Source: Paraglaciecola sp. L3A3
GTDB taxonomy: Bacteria; Pseudomonadota; Gammaproteobacteria; Enterobacterales; Alteromonadaceae
Assembly (NCBI RefSeq): GCF_009796765.1
Contig: NZ_CP047023.1
Coordinates: 4,571,501 to 4,635,500 of the forward strand
DNA length: 64,000 bases
Reading direction: 5' to 3'
The notes beneath the pieces are model-generated. The model was given only the letters and a program-made list of their open reading frames with translations. It had not been told where the DNA came from and ran no database searches. A program made the position numbers and the translations under genes. Shown here in pieces: positions 35,979 through 46,523 of this stretch. Each line of letters opens with the position of its first letter. Position 1 is the first letter of the stretch.

Positions 35979-36587
35979 ATGCTGTTATTGATCGATAACT
36001 ACGATTCTTTTACGCACAACTTGGCCCGCTACTTTGAAGAGCTGGGTCAAGAGGTAAATGTAAAACGAAATGATGAAATTTCTTGTCAAGATATTGAAAA
36101 TTTAGCACCTGAATTTTTGGTATTTTCACCTGGTCCTTGCACGCCAACACAGGCAGGCATCACACTAGAAGCGATTAAACAGTTTGCTGGAAAAATTCCA
36201 ATCTTAGGCGTATGCCTAGGGCATCAAGCAATTGGCCAAGTATTCGGCGCAACAGTGATACGAGCCAATAAAGCTATTCATGGTAAAACATCTGAGGTAT
36301 ACCATGACAACAGTCAATTATTCCAGATGGTCTCTAACCCGTTTAAGGCCACACGATATCATTCACTAATTTTAGACCTCAATACTCTACCTGATGATTT
36401 TATGATGACTGCTTGGTGTGAAAACGTTGCAGAAAATTGCTGTAGAGAAATTATGGGTATAGAGCACAAAACATTAGCTATTTATGGCGTACAGTTTCAT
36501 CCAGAGTCATTACTGACCGAGTTTGGCCATGAAATATTAAAAAACTTCCTAAAAAGTACTCAATCTACTGAGAAAACCCACGAATAA
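35979..36587 (+). CDS. pabA: Aminodeoxychorismate/anthranilate synthase component II
   Basis: Class I glutamine amidotransferase subunit of 202 residues that supplies ammonia to the chorismate-using partner. LIDNYDSFTHNLARYFEELG at the N-terminus, oxyanion FSPGPCTP, nucleophile Cys79 in GVCLGHQAIGQ, and the His/Glu pair in VQFHPES (about 173-177). The PabA role (folate) is favoured over TrpG because no trpE lies beside it and because of its place near argD, a common arrangement. Confidence 0.92.
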   Translation: MLLLIDNYDSFTHNLARYFEELGQEVNVKRNDEISCQDIENLAPEFLVFSPGPCTPTQAGITLEAIKQFAGKIPILGVCLGHQAIGQVFGATVIRANKAIHGKTSEVYHDNSQLFQMVSNPFKATRYHSLILDLNTLPDDFMMTAWCENVAENCCREIMGIEHKTLAIYGVQFHPESLLTEFGHEILKNFLKSTQSTEKTHE

Positions 36588-36666
36588 TTAAGAGCATTAG
36601 CCATATTGGTATATTATTGGCTTTACTTTAAAATATATAAAAAAATTTGATGAGTTTACGATAAGT

Positions 36667-37812
36667 ATGGAAAACATCCTCAAAACACGCTTCAACGATC
36701 TGTTTTTAGACGTTAGGGTGGCGCAAAAAAACATACTAGATGAAGGTAAACCGCAAGTGAATGTGGTTGATGCAGAACAGAATAAGACTTCTCGCCAACT
36801 ATTATCTGTTGAAAAACAAGCTCTTCTTGAAAAAGACTTGAACAATAAAGCTGAATTAAATCTTCAACTGTCAGTGAATAGCCAACTAGATGCTGAAGTT
36901 GAAAGACGTTTACTAGAAGATATACAAGACATCGATCATCTCTACAATAAAGTACTAGGCATAGACGAAGTTATGCCTACATTGCTCGATGCTATTGGTG
37001 TTAGAGCGGCAACTATTTCCAAAATAGAACCGCTAGCTGGTGAAATGTCATGGTTTTATAACGATTTAATGCGATTAGTAAACCAACCTAAATATAAACG
37101 TGTTGATAGTAAAGGCAAAGTCATTTTGGTGGATAGTTTACGAGCTGGGCTTAGTTTTTTTGGTCTCGATAATTTAATCCAAATTGTCACCTCTTTATCC
37201 TTTAGACGTTGGTTACCACAGATCACAGACCCTTATCCCAAAATAAAAGTAAGAATATGGGAAGAAGCACTTGCCACTGCCCTGTGCTGCAAACAAATTG
37301 CGACTATTAGTAAAGTTGACCCAAACCATGCCTTTTGTATTGGCATGTTGCAACTATGTGGCAAGATAGTTATTACTCGAAAATATTTTCGCATATTTGA
37401 AGAAGTACAAAGAGAAGCTTTAATTGAAACAGAAACGTATGGCAAACATGAAGAACATAAAGCACTGCGTACTACCCGCCCGAATGGCGAATTTTTAAAT
37501 ATTTTAATCGAAAAACATGCATTTAATATTAGTACTAAGCTGATAGTCAAAATGGATATGAAACGAGTATTCATTAGCCAACCTATGCAAGAGTTACAAC
37601 AAAATTTGCCTGATTCTGAGTTATCTCCCATGGCATTAGTTCTTAAACAAGGCAGTGCATATGCTAAGTATCGGATTTTAAAACAACATAAACTGATCGA
37701 CCTTCCGCAGGCAAAAGAGTTTGTACGCTCGATGAAACTCCCAAAGGGTGCGTTAGAATTATTAAAAACCACTGATATACGTACTTTACAATTAACCACT
37801 TCAAACAATTAA
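36667..37812 (+). CDS. HDOD domain protein
   Basis: A 381-residue cytoplasmic protein. After a Glu/Gln-rich N-terminal helix region (1-100), the central part (about 105-310) resembles the HDOD signalling domain, an HD-related fold that usually lacks catalytic metal residues. The segment VDSLRAGLSFFGLDNLIQIVTSLSFRRW is the recognisable core. It is likely a regulatory or scaffold protein. The gene sits between pabA and argD with its own gaps of 79 and 105 bases, so no operon is clear. Confidence 0.75.
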   Translation: MENILKTRFNDLFLDVRVAQKNILDEGKPQVNVVDAEQNKTSRQLLSVEKQALLEKDLNNKAELNLQLSVNSQLDAEVERRLLEDIQDIDHLYNKVLGIDEVMPTLLDAIGVRAATISKIEPLAGEMSWFYNDLMRLVNQPKYKRVDSKGKVILVDSLRAGLSFFGLDNLIQIVTSLSFRRWLPQITDPYPKIKVRIWEEALATALCCKQIATISKVDPNHAFCIGMLQLCGKIVITRKYFRIFEEVQREALIETETYGKHEEHKALRTTRPNGEFLNILIEKHAFNISTKLIVKMDMKRVFISQPMQELQQNLPDSELSPMALVLKQGSAYAKYRILKQHKLIDLPQAKEFVRSMKLPKGALELLKTTDIRTLQLTTSNN

Positions 37813-37908
37813 AAGATTTCGGCATAATGATGGGTATTGTTATAAACATCTGACATAATAAAATTCTTTTTTCGAGCAAATAAAGTCGATTTAAGCTCTA
37901 GTCAATAA

Positions 37909-39123
<1,215 letters not shown>

Positions 39124-39148
39124 AAATTCGAGTCACAAAGATATAATA

Positions 39149-39192
39149 ACTCGTGCAACAGAGCAGACAATTGGTCGCTTTATTGCACGGGT
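39149..39192. repeat. Long imperfect hairpin between convergent genes
   Basis: ACTCGTGCAA (39149-39158) pairs with TTGCACGGGT (39183-39192), and internal AGCAGAC/GGTCGCT can extend the stem around an AATT loop. It lies between argD and erpA, which converge. There is no T-run, so it may be a transcription end or a stabilising structure for both messages. Direct repeats GTCACAAAGA flank it. Confidence 0.5.
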
Positions 39193-39207
39193 CACAAAGA
39201 AAAGAGT

Positions 39208-39552
39208 TTAGACAGTAAAAGAAGAACCACAGCCACAAGTTGTCGTTGCATTTGGGTTGTTAACTAAAAAGCGTGAACCTTCTAGACCTTCGGTGTAATC
39301 CACTTCACCACCTACTAAATATTGTAAGCTCATAGGATCGACCACTAAAGTCACTTCATTTTTATCTATTGTGGTATCGCCTTCATTGACTTTTTCATCG
39401 AAAGTGAAACCATACTGAAATCCCGAACATCCACCACCGGTCACATAAACTCTCAATTTTAAATTTGGATTTTCTTCTTCTTCCACCAATGTTCTTACTT
39501 TTTTTGCAGCAGCATCGGAAAATTCAATGGGCAAAGCGGTTTGCACCGTCAT
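39208..39552 (-). CDS. erpA: Iron-sulfur cluster insertion protein ErpA
   Basis: A-type carrier that delivers [Fe-S] clusters to apoproteins, such as the isoprenoid enzymes IspG/IspH. The 114 residues match E. coli ErpA in length, with cluster cysteines Cys42 ([11 protein letters not shown]), Cys106 and Cys108 (CGCGSSF). The internal [11 protein letters not shown] is characteristic of ErpA rather than IscA. Confidence 0.97.
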   Translation of the reverse strand: MTVQTALPIEFSDAAAKKVRTLVEEEENPNLKLRVYVTGGGCSGFQYGFTFDEKVNEGDTTIDKNEVTLVVDPMSLQYLVGGEVDYTEGLEGSRFLVNNPNATTTCGCGSSFTV

Positions 39553-39692
39553 AACTAAAACCTCAACTCAAAATTAAAACTGAAAACACAGTATCTGATT
39601 ATCCAGTACTTGACTAATATGGTCAAGTATTCTCTATATACCAATTCATCCAGAATAGATTGAATTGAATATGCCTCGAACCATTACTAGCA

Positions 39693-40415
39693 TTAACTTT
39701 CTGAAATAAGCCAATCGAAAGTTGAGGAGACCTCTCCCTTTTTAGTTTTATAGTGATAAACATCGGCCTGAACCGATACTTGCTCTGGTTCAAAGCCTTC
39801 GGGTAAGGTTATCTCGCCTTCCACTAACTGAAAGTATTTAAAGCCAAATTTGAGTTTTTCTTGAGTCACATTAACTAATAACGACTCTAAGGAATACTTT
39901 TTTGCTTGGCCATTTTCACTGCCAATAAGTGAAATATTTAATATTCCATTTAACGAAGTCTTAACTTTATTCTGTTGAATTAATACTAACTCGAAGCGAA
40001 AAGAATTATCGCTTAATGCTGGCTGTACATTAAAACCATCTATTAATAATCCTTCTGCGGTTAATTCTGGCGCCATAACTTGTTGGTAAAAGCCAATTTT
40101 TTTTCGTAAGTCTTTTTCTCGCTCAATACCTTGCTCAAGTTCTATAAACGCTTTCTTTTGCGCTAACTTAGCCACCTCTAGTTCAACACCTAAAATATTT
40201 AAGTTCTTAATAAACTTATTGTTCTCTAATTTTAAGTTAGTAATACTCTGCTCTTGAACAGCTAAGGCTTTTTCTTGCTGCTCATAGTAAACATTTCCTA
40301 AATGAAAACCGCTGTATAAACATAGGCCTATTAAAATAAGCGCCAGCAAATATACTTGAAAGGCACCAACCTTTTGTTTTAACTCAGATATTTTCAATAT
40401 CGACTCTCTTAACAC
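39693..40415 (-). CDS. Membrane-anchored coiled-coil protein (DUF6776-like)
   Basis: A 240-residue protein with one N-terminal membrane segment (about 19-38, VYLLALILIGLCLYSGFHLG), a long coiled coil (about 48-110) and a C-terminal beta-rich region. It fits a family of uncharacterised proteins found next to erpA in related gammaproteobacteria (DUF6776, from memory). The layout resembles the PilN/PilO or YhcB type of bitopic envelope proteins, but no function can be assigned. It lies upstream of erpA on the same strand after 140 bases. Confidence 0.7.
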   Translation of the reverse strand: MLRESILKISELKQKVGAFQVYLLALILIGLCLYSGFHLGNVYYEQQEKALAVQEQSITNLKLENNKFIKNLNILGVELEVAKLAQKKAFIELEQGIEREKDLRKKIGFYQQVMAPELTAEGLLIDGFNVQPALSDNSFRFELVLIQQNKVKTSLNGILNISLIGSENGQAKKYSLESLLVNVTQEKLKFGFKYFQLVEGEITLPEGFEPEQVSVQADVYHYKTKKGEVSSTFDWLISES

Positions 40416-40520
40416 AACCCATAGCTGATAATTCTAACACCGCTTTCGACGTATCGTGCCTTTAAATTATAATGACCTATGATAAGCTAAAAAAGTTCAT
40501 CACTTTATGCTCAGGATCCA

Positions 40521-42194
40521 GTGAAACTAGACTCATTCAGACAAGAACTTGCCACACCTCGGACATCATTACAATTGTGTGTGGTGGGAATTATAAGTGG
40601 TGTTTGTGCGGCTTTATTAATCATTCTATTTCGCCTAACGATTGATTGGATGCAATCTTTTTTCTTATTAGAAAGTAATGAATTTGGTGACCTGAGTCCT
40701 AATTTCCGCTTTTTCATGCCTATAGTTGGGGCTTTATTAATTTTAGTCATCGCTTATTTAACTGGGTTTAAATATTACAGAATGGGCATTCCATTTGTTA
40801 TTCACAGAGTTAAACATTTTTTTGGTGACATCCCTATCCCAACATCCATTAATCAATTTTTTGGCGGAGCCATTGCTTTAGCATCTGGATTTTCTGTCGG
40901 TCGAGAGGGTCCATCTGTACATTTAGGGGCGGCAGGCAGTACATTTTTTGGGAAATGGTTTAAATTACCTGAAAATAGCATCCGCATTTTATCAGGCTGC
41001 GGCATCGCGGCCGGTATTTCGGCCTCTTTTAACACCCCCTTCGCAGCAGTTATATTTGTCATGGAAGTAGTGTTCCGAGAATATAAAATTCATATTTTTA
41101 TTCCGGTCATGTTAGCAGCAGCCTGTGGTAGCGTGTTAACTCGCATTGTTTTTGGCGAAACACAAGAATTGTCGTTCATTCAGTTTAATGAATTTAGTCG
41201 CTGGATTTATCTTTATCTGGTTATTTTCGGCATTAGTTTAGGCTGTATCGCTAGTTTATTTAACCACAGTCTAATGCACGTCATGCAAAAATTTAGTCAA
41301 ATAAGCATGGTTTACCGATTGTTATTAGCTGGAGTTTTAACCGGCGTAATTGGTTTTATATTACCTGAGGCCCTAGGTGCCCACTTCCATTCTGCCCACC
41401 AGCTATTTGACCAAAACATGAATATATATTTAGTGATTGCTGTGTTGTGTGCAAAATTTATTCTGACAATTGCAGCCATTGGTTTAGGTGTGCCAGGAGG
41501 CATCATGGGCCCAGTATTTGTAATTGGCATGTTGAGTGGCGCATTATTATGTACACCTTTGGGTTTATTTGTTGATGATACAAGTAACCTAACAGGCAGT
41601 TTCTCTTTATTAGGTATGGCAGGTCTTATGACAGCTGTAGTGCATGCCCCGTTAGCGGCACTTTCAGCTGTTATGGAACTTTCGTATAGTCCTGAGTTAA
41701 TATTGCCGGCAATTTTAGTTGTTGTTCCTGCTTACATCACTTCAACTCAATTTTTAGGTAACCGTTCAATATTTATCAGGCAATTAGATTTCCAAAAATT
41801 ACCTTACACCACCTCCCCTATAACTGAATCATTAGAAAAAACAGGTGTGTTAGCGGTAATGCATAAAAACTTCAAATTAGTATCTTCTGAAGATACCCAG
41901 CCCATATCCGAATTCAAAAATGATGAAAGCATTAAACTATTACAAAAAACTGAAGATGACAGCCACCCATTTTCATTATTAGAATATGATAGAGGAATCG
42001 ATGACGAAGCAGCCCGCTTGATATTAACTCCAGTTCAAGGGGTTAAGTTTCAAAGCACCTTGGCCGAAGTATACAAATTGCTTGAAAATAAACGAACTGG
42101 AGCCGTTTATATTTATGCTGATACAATAGACAACATCATAGGTATAGTGACTTGGGAAACCTTAAGAAACTACTTACACAAAGCGAGATACTAA
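40521..42194 (+). CDS. ClC family chloride channel or H+/Cl- antiporter with C-terminal CBS
   Basis: Integral membrane protein of 557 residues with about ten or more hydrophobic helices. The ion-pathway motifs are GREGPSVHLG (gating Glu129) and GVPGGIMGPVFVIG. A C-terminal cytoplasmic part (about 430-557) ends in a CBS-like pattern (FQSTLAEVYKLLENKRTGAV then NIIGIVTWETLRNYL), which is absent from the E. coli ClcA. The start is GTG with an AGGA ribosome binding site 5 bases upstream. Channel versus antiporter cannot be decided here. Confidence 0.92.
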   Translation: MKLDSFRQELATPRTSLQLCVVGIISGVCAALLIILFRLTIDWMQSFFLLESNEFGDLSPNFRFFMPIVGALLILVIAYLTGFKYYRMGIPFVIHRVKHFFGDIPIPTSINQFFGGAIALASGFSVGREGPSVHLGAAGSTFFGKWFKLPENSIRILSGCGIAAGISASFNTPFAAVIFVMEVVFREYKIHIFIPVMLAAACGSVLTRIVFGETQELSFIQFNEFSRWIYLYLVIFGISLGCIASLFNHSLMHVMQKFSQISMVYRLLLAGVLTGVIGFILPEALGAHFHSAHQLFDQNMNIYLVIAVLCAKFILTIAAIGLGVPGGIMGPVFVIGMLSGALLCTPLGLFVDDTSNLTGSFSLLGMAGLMTAVVHAPLAALSAVMELSYSPELILPAILVVVPAYITSTQFLGNRSIFIRQLDFQKLPYTTSPITESLEKTGVLAVMHKNFKLVSSEDTQPISEFKNDESIKLLQKTEDDSHPFSLLEYDRGIDDEAARLILTPVQGVKFQSTLAEVYKLLENKRTGAVYIYADTIDNIIGIVTWETLRNYLHKARY

Positions 42195-42214
42195 CTTGCA
42201 GGAATTGATTATTA

Positions 42215-42643
42215 ATGACTCTACTTTGGATTAAAGCTTTACATCTTTTTTTTATGATTGCATGGATGGCCGGAATTTTTTACTTACCCAGATTATTTGT
42301 CTACCACGCAACAACAAAAGAAAAAGTAGTCAAAGATCAGTTTAAAATAATGGAAAAACGTTTGTGGTTTTTTGTTACGCCTTTTGCTCTATTAACCTTT
42401 ATTTTTGGTATATGGTTAATAGTCTTATATGGCGCAGATTGGTTTGCTGCAGCTAAATGGTTACACATTAAATTACTATTAGTATTCGCTCTTTATATAT
42501 ATCATTTTTATTTATATAAACTGGTTAAACAGTTTGCTAGAGATGAAAACAAACATTCCCCCTTATTTTATCGTTTTTTAAACGAAGCGCCTGTATTAGT
42601 GTTATTGGCGATAGTCAGTTTAGCTGTGGTTAAATATTTGTAG
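42215..42643 (+). CDS. hemJ: Protoporphyrinogen oxidase HemJ
   Basis: Membrane protein of 142 residues with four hydrophobic helices, converting protoporphyrinogen IX to protoporphyrin IX in haem synthesis. The N-terminal motif LHLFFMIAWMAGIFYLPRLFVYH carries the conserved His, and the third segment KWLHIKLLLVFALYIYH carries the conserved HxK. It follows the ClC gene after 20 bases. Confidence 0.93.
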   Translation: MTLLWIKALHLFFMIAWMAGIFYLPRLFVYHATTKEKVVKDQFKIMEKRLWFFVTPFALLTFIFGIWLIVLYGADWFAAAKWLHIKLLLVFALYIYHFYLYKLVKQFARDENKHSPLFYRFLNEAPVLVLLAIVSLAVVKYL

Positions 42644-42679
42644 TTAACATTTAAAATTACCAACGGAAAAGAGATCAAT

Positions 42680-42856
42680 ATGGACATTGACCAGAAACAA
42701 TTAAAATCTTTATTACGAAAAACTGACAGAACCTTTGAAGAATACAAACTGCATCCTAGTTCTGACAGTTATGCTGAAGCTTATGAACAAGCAAAAAATG
42801 AGTTAGATCACTATTTAGCTGAGGTCCGTAAGTCTATTTCCCACCGGAGCTTTTAA
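42680..42856 (+). CDS. Small hypothetical helical protein
   Basis: A 58-residue ORF, MDIDQKQLKSLLRKTDRTFE and so on, ending SHRSF, with a GGAAAAGAG purine stretch 7-8 bases before the ATG. It is charged and predicted to be helical, with no signal or membrane segment, and similar in style to small DUF-type proteins. I do not recognise the family. It starts 36 bases after hemJ. The base composition and clean start support a real gene. Confidence 0.6.
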   Translation: MDIDQKQLKSLLRKTDRTFEEYKLHPSSDSYAEAYEQAKNELDHYLAEVRKSISHRSF

Positions 42857-43020
42857 AAGTTATATAAATTGTTGCAGAAAAATGACATTCATTACTTTGC
42901 AGACTTTAACCATCTAAGCAGAAAATGTTACTATCTGCTGATCGAGTGATGGGAGTATTTGCAATCCCCCCATTAAATAAATAACTTCAACCTTTTTTAC
43001 CCACCAAAGAGCTCAATTAC

Positions 43021-43575
43021 ATGTCAGAAAAATTAACCGGACACTACTCAGAAATCCTTTCAATTTTAGGAGAGGACGTCAATCGTAACGGTCTAATCGA
43101 CACACCTAAACGAGCTGCAAAGGCCATGGAGTTTTTAACCGATGGTTATCACAAAACAGTAGAAGAAGTAGTGAATGGCGCCATATTCGAAGCAGATACC
43201 GATGAAATGGTCATAGTACAAGACATTGAGTACTACTCACTTTGTGAACATCATATGTTGCCATTTATTGGTCGATGTCATATTGCTTATTTACCCCAAG
43301 GAAAAGTTCTGGGCTTATCCAAGTTTGCCAGAATAGTCGACATGTATGCTAGAAGACTACAAATTCAAGAAGGCCTAACCAAACAAATTGCTGATGCAGT
43401 ACAAGAAGTAACAGGCGCTGCTGGTGTAGGTGTCATCATGGAAGGTAAACATATGTGTATGATGATGCGCGGAGTGCAAAAACAAAGCTCGTCTATGATC
43501 ACCTCTGTTATGTTAGGTTCATTGCGCACTTCAGATGTGACACGGAATGAATTTTTACGCCTCATAGGTAAATAA
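43021..43575 (+). CDS. folE: GTP cyclohydrolase I
   Basis: First enzyme of tetrahydrofolate synthesis, GTP to dihydroneopterin triphosphate; 184 residues, the short form. The zinc ligands are Cys75 and His78 in [13 protein letters not shown] and a third Cys in [10 protein letters not shown] (about 146), and the substrate region [18 protein letters not shown] is complete. The gene has its own 164-base upstream region and terminator. Confidence 0.97.
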   Translation: MSEKLTGHYSEILSILGEDVNRNGLIDTPKRAAKAMEFLTDGYHKTVEEVVNGAIFEADTDEMVIVQDIEYYSLCEHHMLPFIGRCHIAYLPQGKVLGLSKFARIVDMYARRLQIQEGLTKQIADAVQEVTGAAGVGVIMEGKHMCMMMRGVQKQSSSMITSVMLGSLRTSDVTRNEFLRLIGK

Positions 43576-43586
43576 GAACGCAGAAA

Positions 43587-43620
43587 AGAATCAGCGGATT
43601 TTTACTCCGCTGATTTCCTA
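43587..43620 (+). terminator. Probable terminator of folE
   Basis: A perfect 10-bp stem AATCAGCGGA/TCCGCTGATT (43589-43598 with 43606-43615), 7-base loop, followed by a weak T-rich stretch (TTCCTAT overlaps the stem end). It lies 13 bases after the folE stop codon. Confidence 0.65.
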
Positions 43621-43661
43621 TACAATTCGCCCCCGCGCATATGAAGACTTAGACTCTAACT

Positions 43662-43708
43662 AACCTGAATACCGGATAAGCCGATACTTCTTATCCAGAA
43701 CTCAGGTT
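43662..43708. mobile_element. 47-bp inverted-repeat element with 4-bp target duplication
   Basis: AACCTGAATACCGGATAAG at 43662-43680 faces CTTATCCAGAACTCAGGTT at 43690-43708, with a 9-base centre. It is flanked by AACT on both sides (43658-43661 and 43709-43712). Its two arms are the two ends of the 252-bp element at 315-566, in inverted orientation, joined at a CG shared by both ends. So it looks like a minimal copy without the interior. It lies between the convergent folE and DEAD-box helicase genes. Confidence 0.7.
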
Positions 43709-43724
43709 AACTATTTAGACCAAT

Positions 43725-45008
43725 CTAATTATTACGACGTTTTCGCTTAGATGAATTAGCACCATTATTCCCTCGACCTTTAGACTTATCACTGGGTTTG
43801 GGAGCTGCTTCAAAATTACCATACAGATCATCGTCATCTTCTTTGACTGAAGCCACAGGCGCTTTCTTCTTGGTAGGCATAAAAGACGAAATATTTTCTC
43901 GTGCCAGTTTGTGCCCAATTAAACGCTCAATAGCTTGTAATTGTTTACTTTCATCCTCGCTGTAAAATGATACAGCTAAGCCCAAGGAGCCTACACGGCC
44001 AGTACGTCCAATACGATGTACATAATCTTCTGGCACATAAGGTAAATCAAAATTCACTACACAAGCTAATTGGTTAACGTCTATGCCTCGAGAGGCTATA
44101 TCAGTGGCAACTAACACCTGAATATTAGCATTTTTGAAGCCATCTAAAGCTATTGTCCTGGCATGCTGGGTCCGGTTAGCATGAATAGAATCAGCATTAA
44201 TCCCAAAATTTTTCAGCTGGCTAACTAAATCATTAGCGCCATGCTTCGTTCGGCTAAACACCAAGACTTGAGGCCATTTGTGCTTTTTAATTAGGTAGAT
44301 CAATAGCTCACTTTTACGTGATTTGTCTACTGGATGTAATTTCTGCTGAATACTCTCAACAACACTATTGGCGGCTGTCACTTCAATCAACAAAGGGTTG
44401 TTCAACATACCTTTAGCCAGAGACTTAATTTGTTGAGAAAAAGTGGCTGAAAACATTAAACTTTGCCGTTTGTTTGGCAGTAAACTTTGAATGTGACTAA
44501 TTTCGTCAATAAAACCTAAATCGAGCATACGATCAGCCTCATCAAACACCACCACCTCAAGCTGCTCAAAGTTAATGGCCTGTTGATTATATAAATCAAT
44601 CAAGCGACCAGGGGTTGCAACTAATATATCTATACCAGTTTCTAATTGTATTATCTGAGGCTCAATTCTTACTCCACCAAATACAGCTGCAGAACAAATA
44701 TTACTATGACCCTTGTATTTTTTTACACTGGCAGCTATTTGAGCAGCCAACTCACGGGTTGGAGTAATAATTAACGCACGCACACTGAGTGCCTGCAGTG
44801 GAGAACCTGCCGCTAATAGCTGCAAAATAGGTAACGTAAAAGCAGCCGTTTTGCCCGTACCGGTTTGTCCTACAGCCATCACATCACGGCCGCTCAGCAC
44901 AGCTGGAATCGCTTCAATCTGAATCGGCGATGGTTTGTTGTAACCTTGTTCAGCCACTACTTTAAGTAACTCGGTACACAAACCTAATGAGTCAAATGAC
45001 ATAGACAT
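43725..45008 (-). CDS. DEAD-box RNA helicase (RhlE-like)
   Basis: ATP-dependent RNA helicase of 427 residues. Q motif GYNKPSPIQ (22-30), Walker A AVGQTGTGKT (45-54), PTRELA, TPGRL, DEAD near residue 155, SAT, and the C-terminal domain motifs ARG-type SRGIDV and HRIGRTGR. The C-terminal tail (from about 375) is basic and low complexity, ending SKRKRRNN, likely an RNA-binding extension. The RhlE group is favoured from the QSLLPNKRQSLMFSATF segment. Cold-adaptation roles are common for this group but not shown here. Confidence 0.93.
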   Translation of the reverse strand: MSMSFDSLGLCTELLKVVAEQGYNKPSPIQIEAIPAVLSGRDVMAVGQTGTGKTAAFTLPILQLLAAGSPLQALSVRALIITPTRELAAQIAASVKKYKGHSNICSAAVFGGVRIEPQIIQLETGIDILVATPGRLIDLYNQQAINFEQLEVVVFDEADRMLDLGFIDEISHIQSLLPNKRQSLMFSATFSQQIKSLAKGMLNNPLLIEVTAANSVVESIQQKLHPVDKSRKSELLIYLIKKHKWPQVLVFSRTKHGANDLVSQLKNFGINADSIHANRTQHARTIALDGFKNANIQVLVATDIASRGIDVNQLACVVNFDLPYVPEDYVHRIGRTGRVGSLGLAVSFYSEDESKQLQAIERLIGHKLARENISSFMPTKKKAPVASVKEDDDDLYGNFEAAPKPSDKSKGRGNNGANSSKRKRRNN

Positions 45009-45160
45009 TTATTCCTTGGGTTGATTAAGCTTATGCTAACTTTAATTAAAGACTGCCATTAAATAACACTAAAAGTATAACTTTCAATTTTTATAGCTTT
45101 GTGTGAAAGTGATTTGGCGAAAAAGACATTTCGCTATATCAAATAAAAAGGATTGAACAC

Positions 45161-45631
45161 ATGGAAAAGACACCTCTATTCACAACATTATTTCTAACCC
45201 TAATACTTGCAATATCTGGTTGTGCACAGATTAATGACATGACGGGTAGTGATTCAGATTCACAAACAAGTACTACCAACCAATATACTGAAGCAGAAAA
45301 AAAAGCTAAAGCGATAGAAGAAGATAAAGTGGAGGCCGAAGCAGAAGCCCAAAATGTAAGTACTTCCATCCCATCTGATAGTATTTTTGCTAAAGTTTCA
45401 GTAGGCATGTCTGATGATACTGTAATAGATACTATAGGTACACCAGATAGAAGAACTAGCTATAGTACAGGTAAAAACTGGATCCCGTTTTCAGGGCGAT
45501 GGTTAAATGACAAACGTCGACAGTCATGGTTTTACGAAAAAGAAGGAGTCATCGTAATGACACAAAACACTTATACTAAAATGTATAAGGTTTTGCGGAT
45601 TGACTATAACGCTAATCAGACTCTTCCTTAA
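45161..45631 (+). CDS. Lipoprotein with a BamE-like C-terminal domain
   Basis: A 156-residue predicted lipoprotein; signal segment LFTTLFLTLILAISGC with Cys at about 21. A charged linker (about 45-70, Glu/Ala/Lys-rich) leads to a domain with VSVGMSDDTVIDTIGTPDRR, which has the GM-x5-V-x-x-x-x-G-x-P pattern of the SmpA/BamE fold. The true BamE of the beta-barrel complex is usually shorter, so this is a related protein of unknown role. It is divergent from the DEAD-box helicase. Confidence 0.7.
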   Translation: MEKTPLFTTLFLTLILAISGCAQINDMTGSDSDSQTSTTNQYTEAEKKAKAIEEDKVEAEAEAQNVSTSIPSDSIFAKVSVGMSDDTVIDTIGTPDRRTSYSTGKNWIPFSGRWLNDKRRQSWFYEKEGVIVMTQNTYTKMYKVLRIDYNANQTLP

Positions 45632-45646
45632 TACAGTAGCTATTAC

Positions 45647-45675
45647 AAAAAAGCCCTCAATAATGAAGGCTTTTG
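45647..45675. terminator. Bidirectional terminator
   Basis: AAAAGCC (45648-45654) pairs with GGCTTTT (45668-45674); TCA/TGA inside extends the stem. A-runs and T-runs on either side make it work for both the lipoprotein gene (plus) and the YeeN-like gene (minus), which converge here. Confidence 0.7.
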
Positions 45676-45703
45676 CTATATAAACGATACTCGCGAGTTA
45701 ACA

Positions 45704-46429
45704 CTAATCTCGGTTAACTACCGCATTATGATAAACGTGTTGTACGTCATCACAGTCTTCTAACATGTCCATAAATTTGTCAAACGTTTCTACATCATCA
45801 CCACTCACATCGGCTTCAGTTTGTGGGATAAAGGTAATTTCTTCAGCGTCAAATTGAATATCTGGATTATGGTCAGTTAATGCTGTGCGAGTATTATTAA
45901 ACTCGGTATGGGGTGCATACACGGTAATCACGCCGTCTTCACATTCCACTTCAGTGACATCAACATCAGCTTCCATCAAGATTTCTAACACAGCATCTTC
46001 ATCATCACCGGCAAATGCAAATACAGCTTGATGGTCAAACATATGACCCACTGTACCTTCTACGCCTAATTTAGAGGCGGTTTTAGTAAAACAGTTACGT
46101 ACATCTGTGATGGTTCTATTATTATTATCGGTTAAACAATCAACAATCACCATACAACCACCAGGACCAAAACCTTCGTAACGAGCAGGTACATAGTCTT
46201 CACCAGCGCCACCTACTGCTTTATCGATGGCTTTATCAATAACATGACTAGGAACTTGATCTTTTTTAGCTTTTTCAATTAAGCGACGTAACGATAAATT
46301 GGCTTGAGGGTCAGCACCGCCATTTTTAGCGACAACATAAATTTCCTTACCATATTTAGAATATACTTTCGTTTTTGCTCCGGCTGTTTTAGCCATAGAA
46401 ACTTTACGAACTTCAAACTTTCTTCCCAT
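45704..46429 (-). CDS. YebC/PmpR family protein, YeeN type
   Basis: A 241-residue member of the DUF28 family, whose members act as transcription regulators or help translation of proline stretches. The N-terminus MGRKFEVRK and later [29 protein letters not shown] and RYEGFGPGG match the YeeN subgroup rather than the canonical YebC, which starts MAGHSKWAN. Function of the YeeN group is not well established. It follows zapE on the same strand after 94 bases. Confidence 0.88.
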   Translation of the reverse strand: MGRKFEVRKVSMAKTAGAKTKVYSKYGKEIYVVAKNGGADPQANLSLRRLIEKAKKDQVPSHVIDKAIDKAVGGAGEDYVPARYEGFGPGGCMVIVDCLTDNNNRTITDVRNCFTKTASKLGVEGTVGHMFDHQAVFAFAGDDEDAVLEILMEADVDVTEVECEDGVITVYAPHTEFNNTRTALTDHNPDIQFDAEEITFIPQTEADVSGDDVETFDKFMDMLEDCDDVQHVYHNAVVNRD

Positions 46430-46523
46430 TTATCTATTCTCTTCTAATTAGCAATTAGGCTTAGTGCCGAGGATTTTACCGATATTCACGGCAGAGTACA
46501 AAAGCAAAAATCTTCTACCTTAT

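Noticed and set aside
37233..37808. 191-codon minus-strand ORF opposite the HDOD gene
   Set aside because: It lies wholly within a better-supported gene on the other strand, is rich in Cys/Ser/Ile as expected of an antisense reading, and has no domain I recognise.
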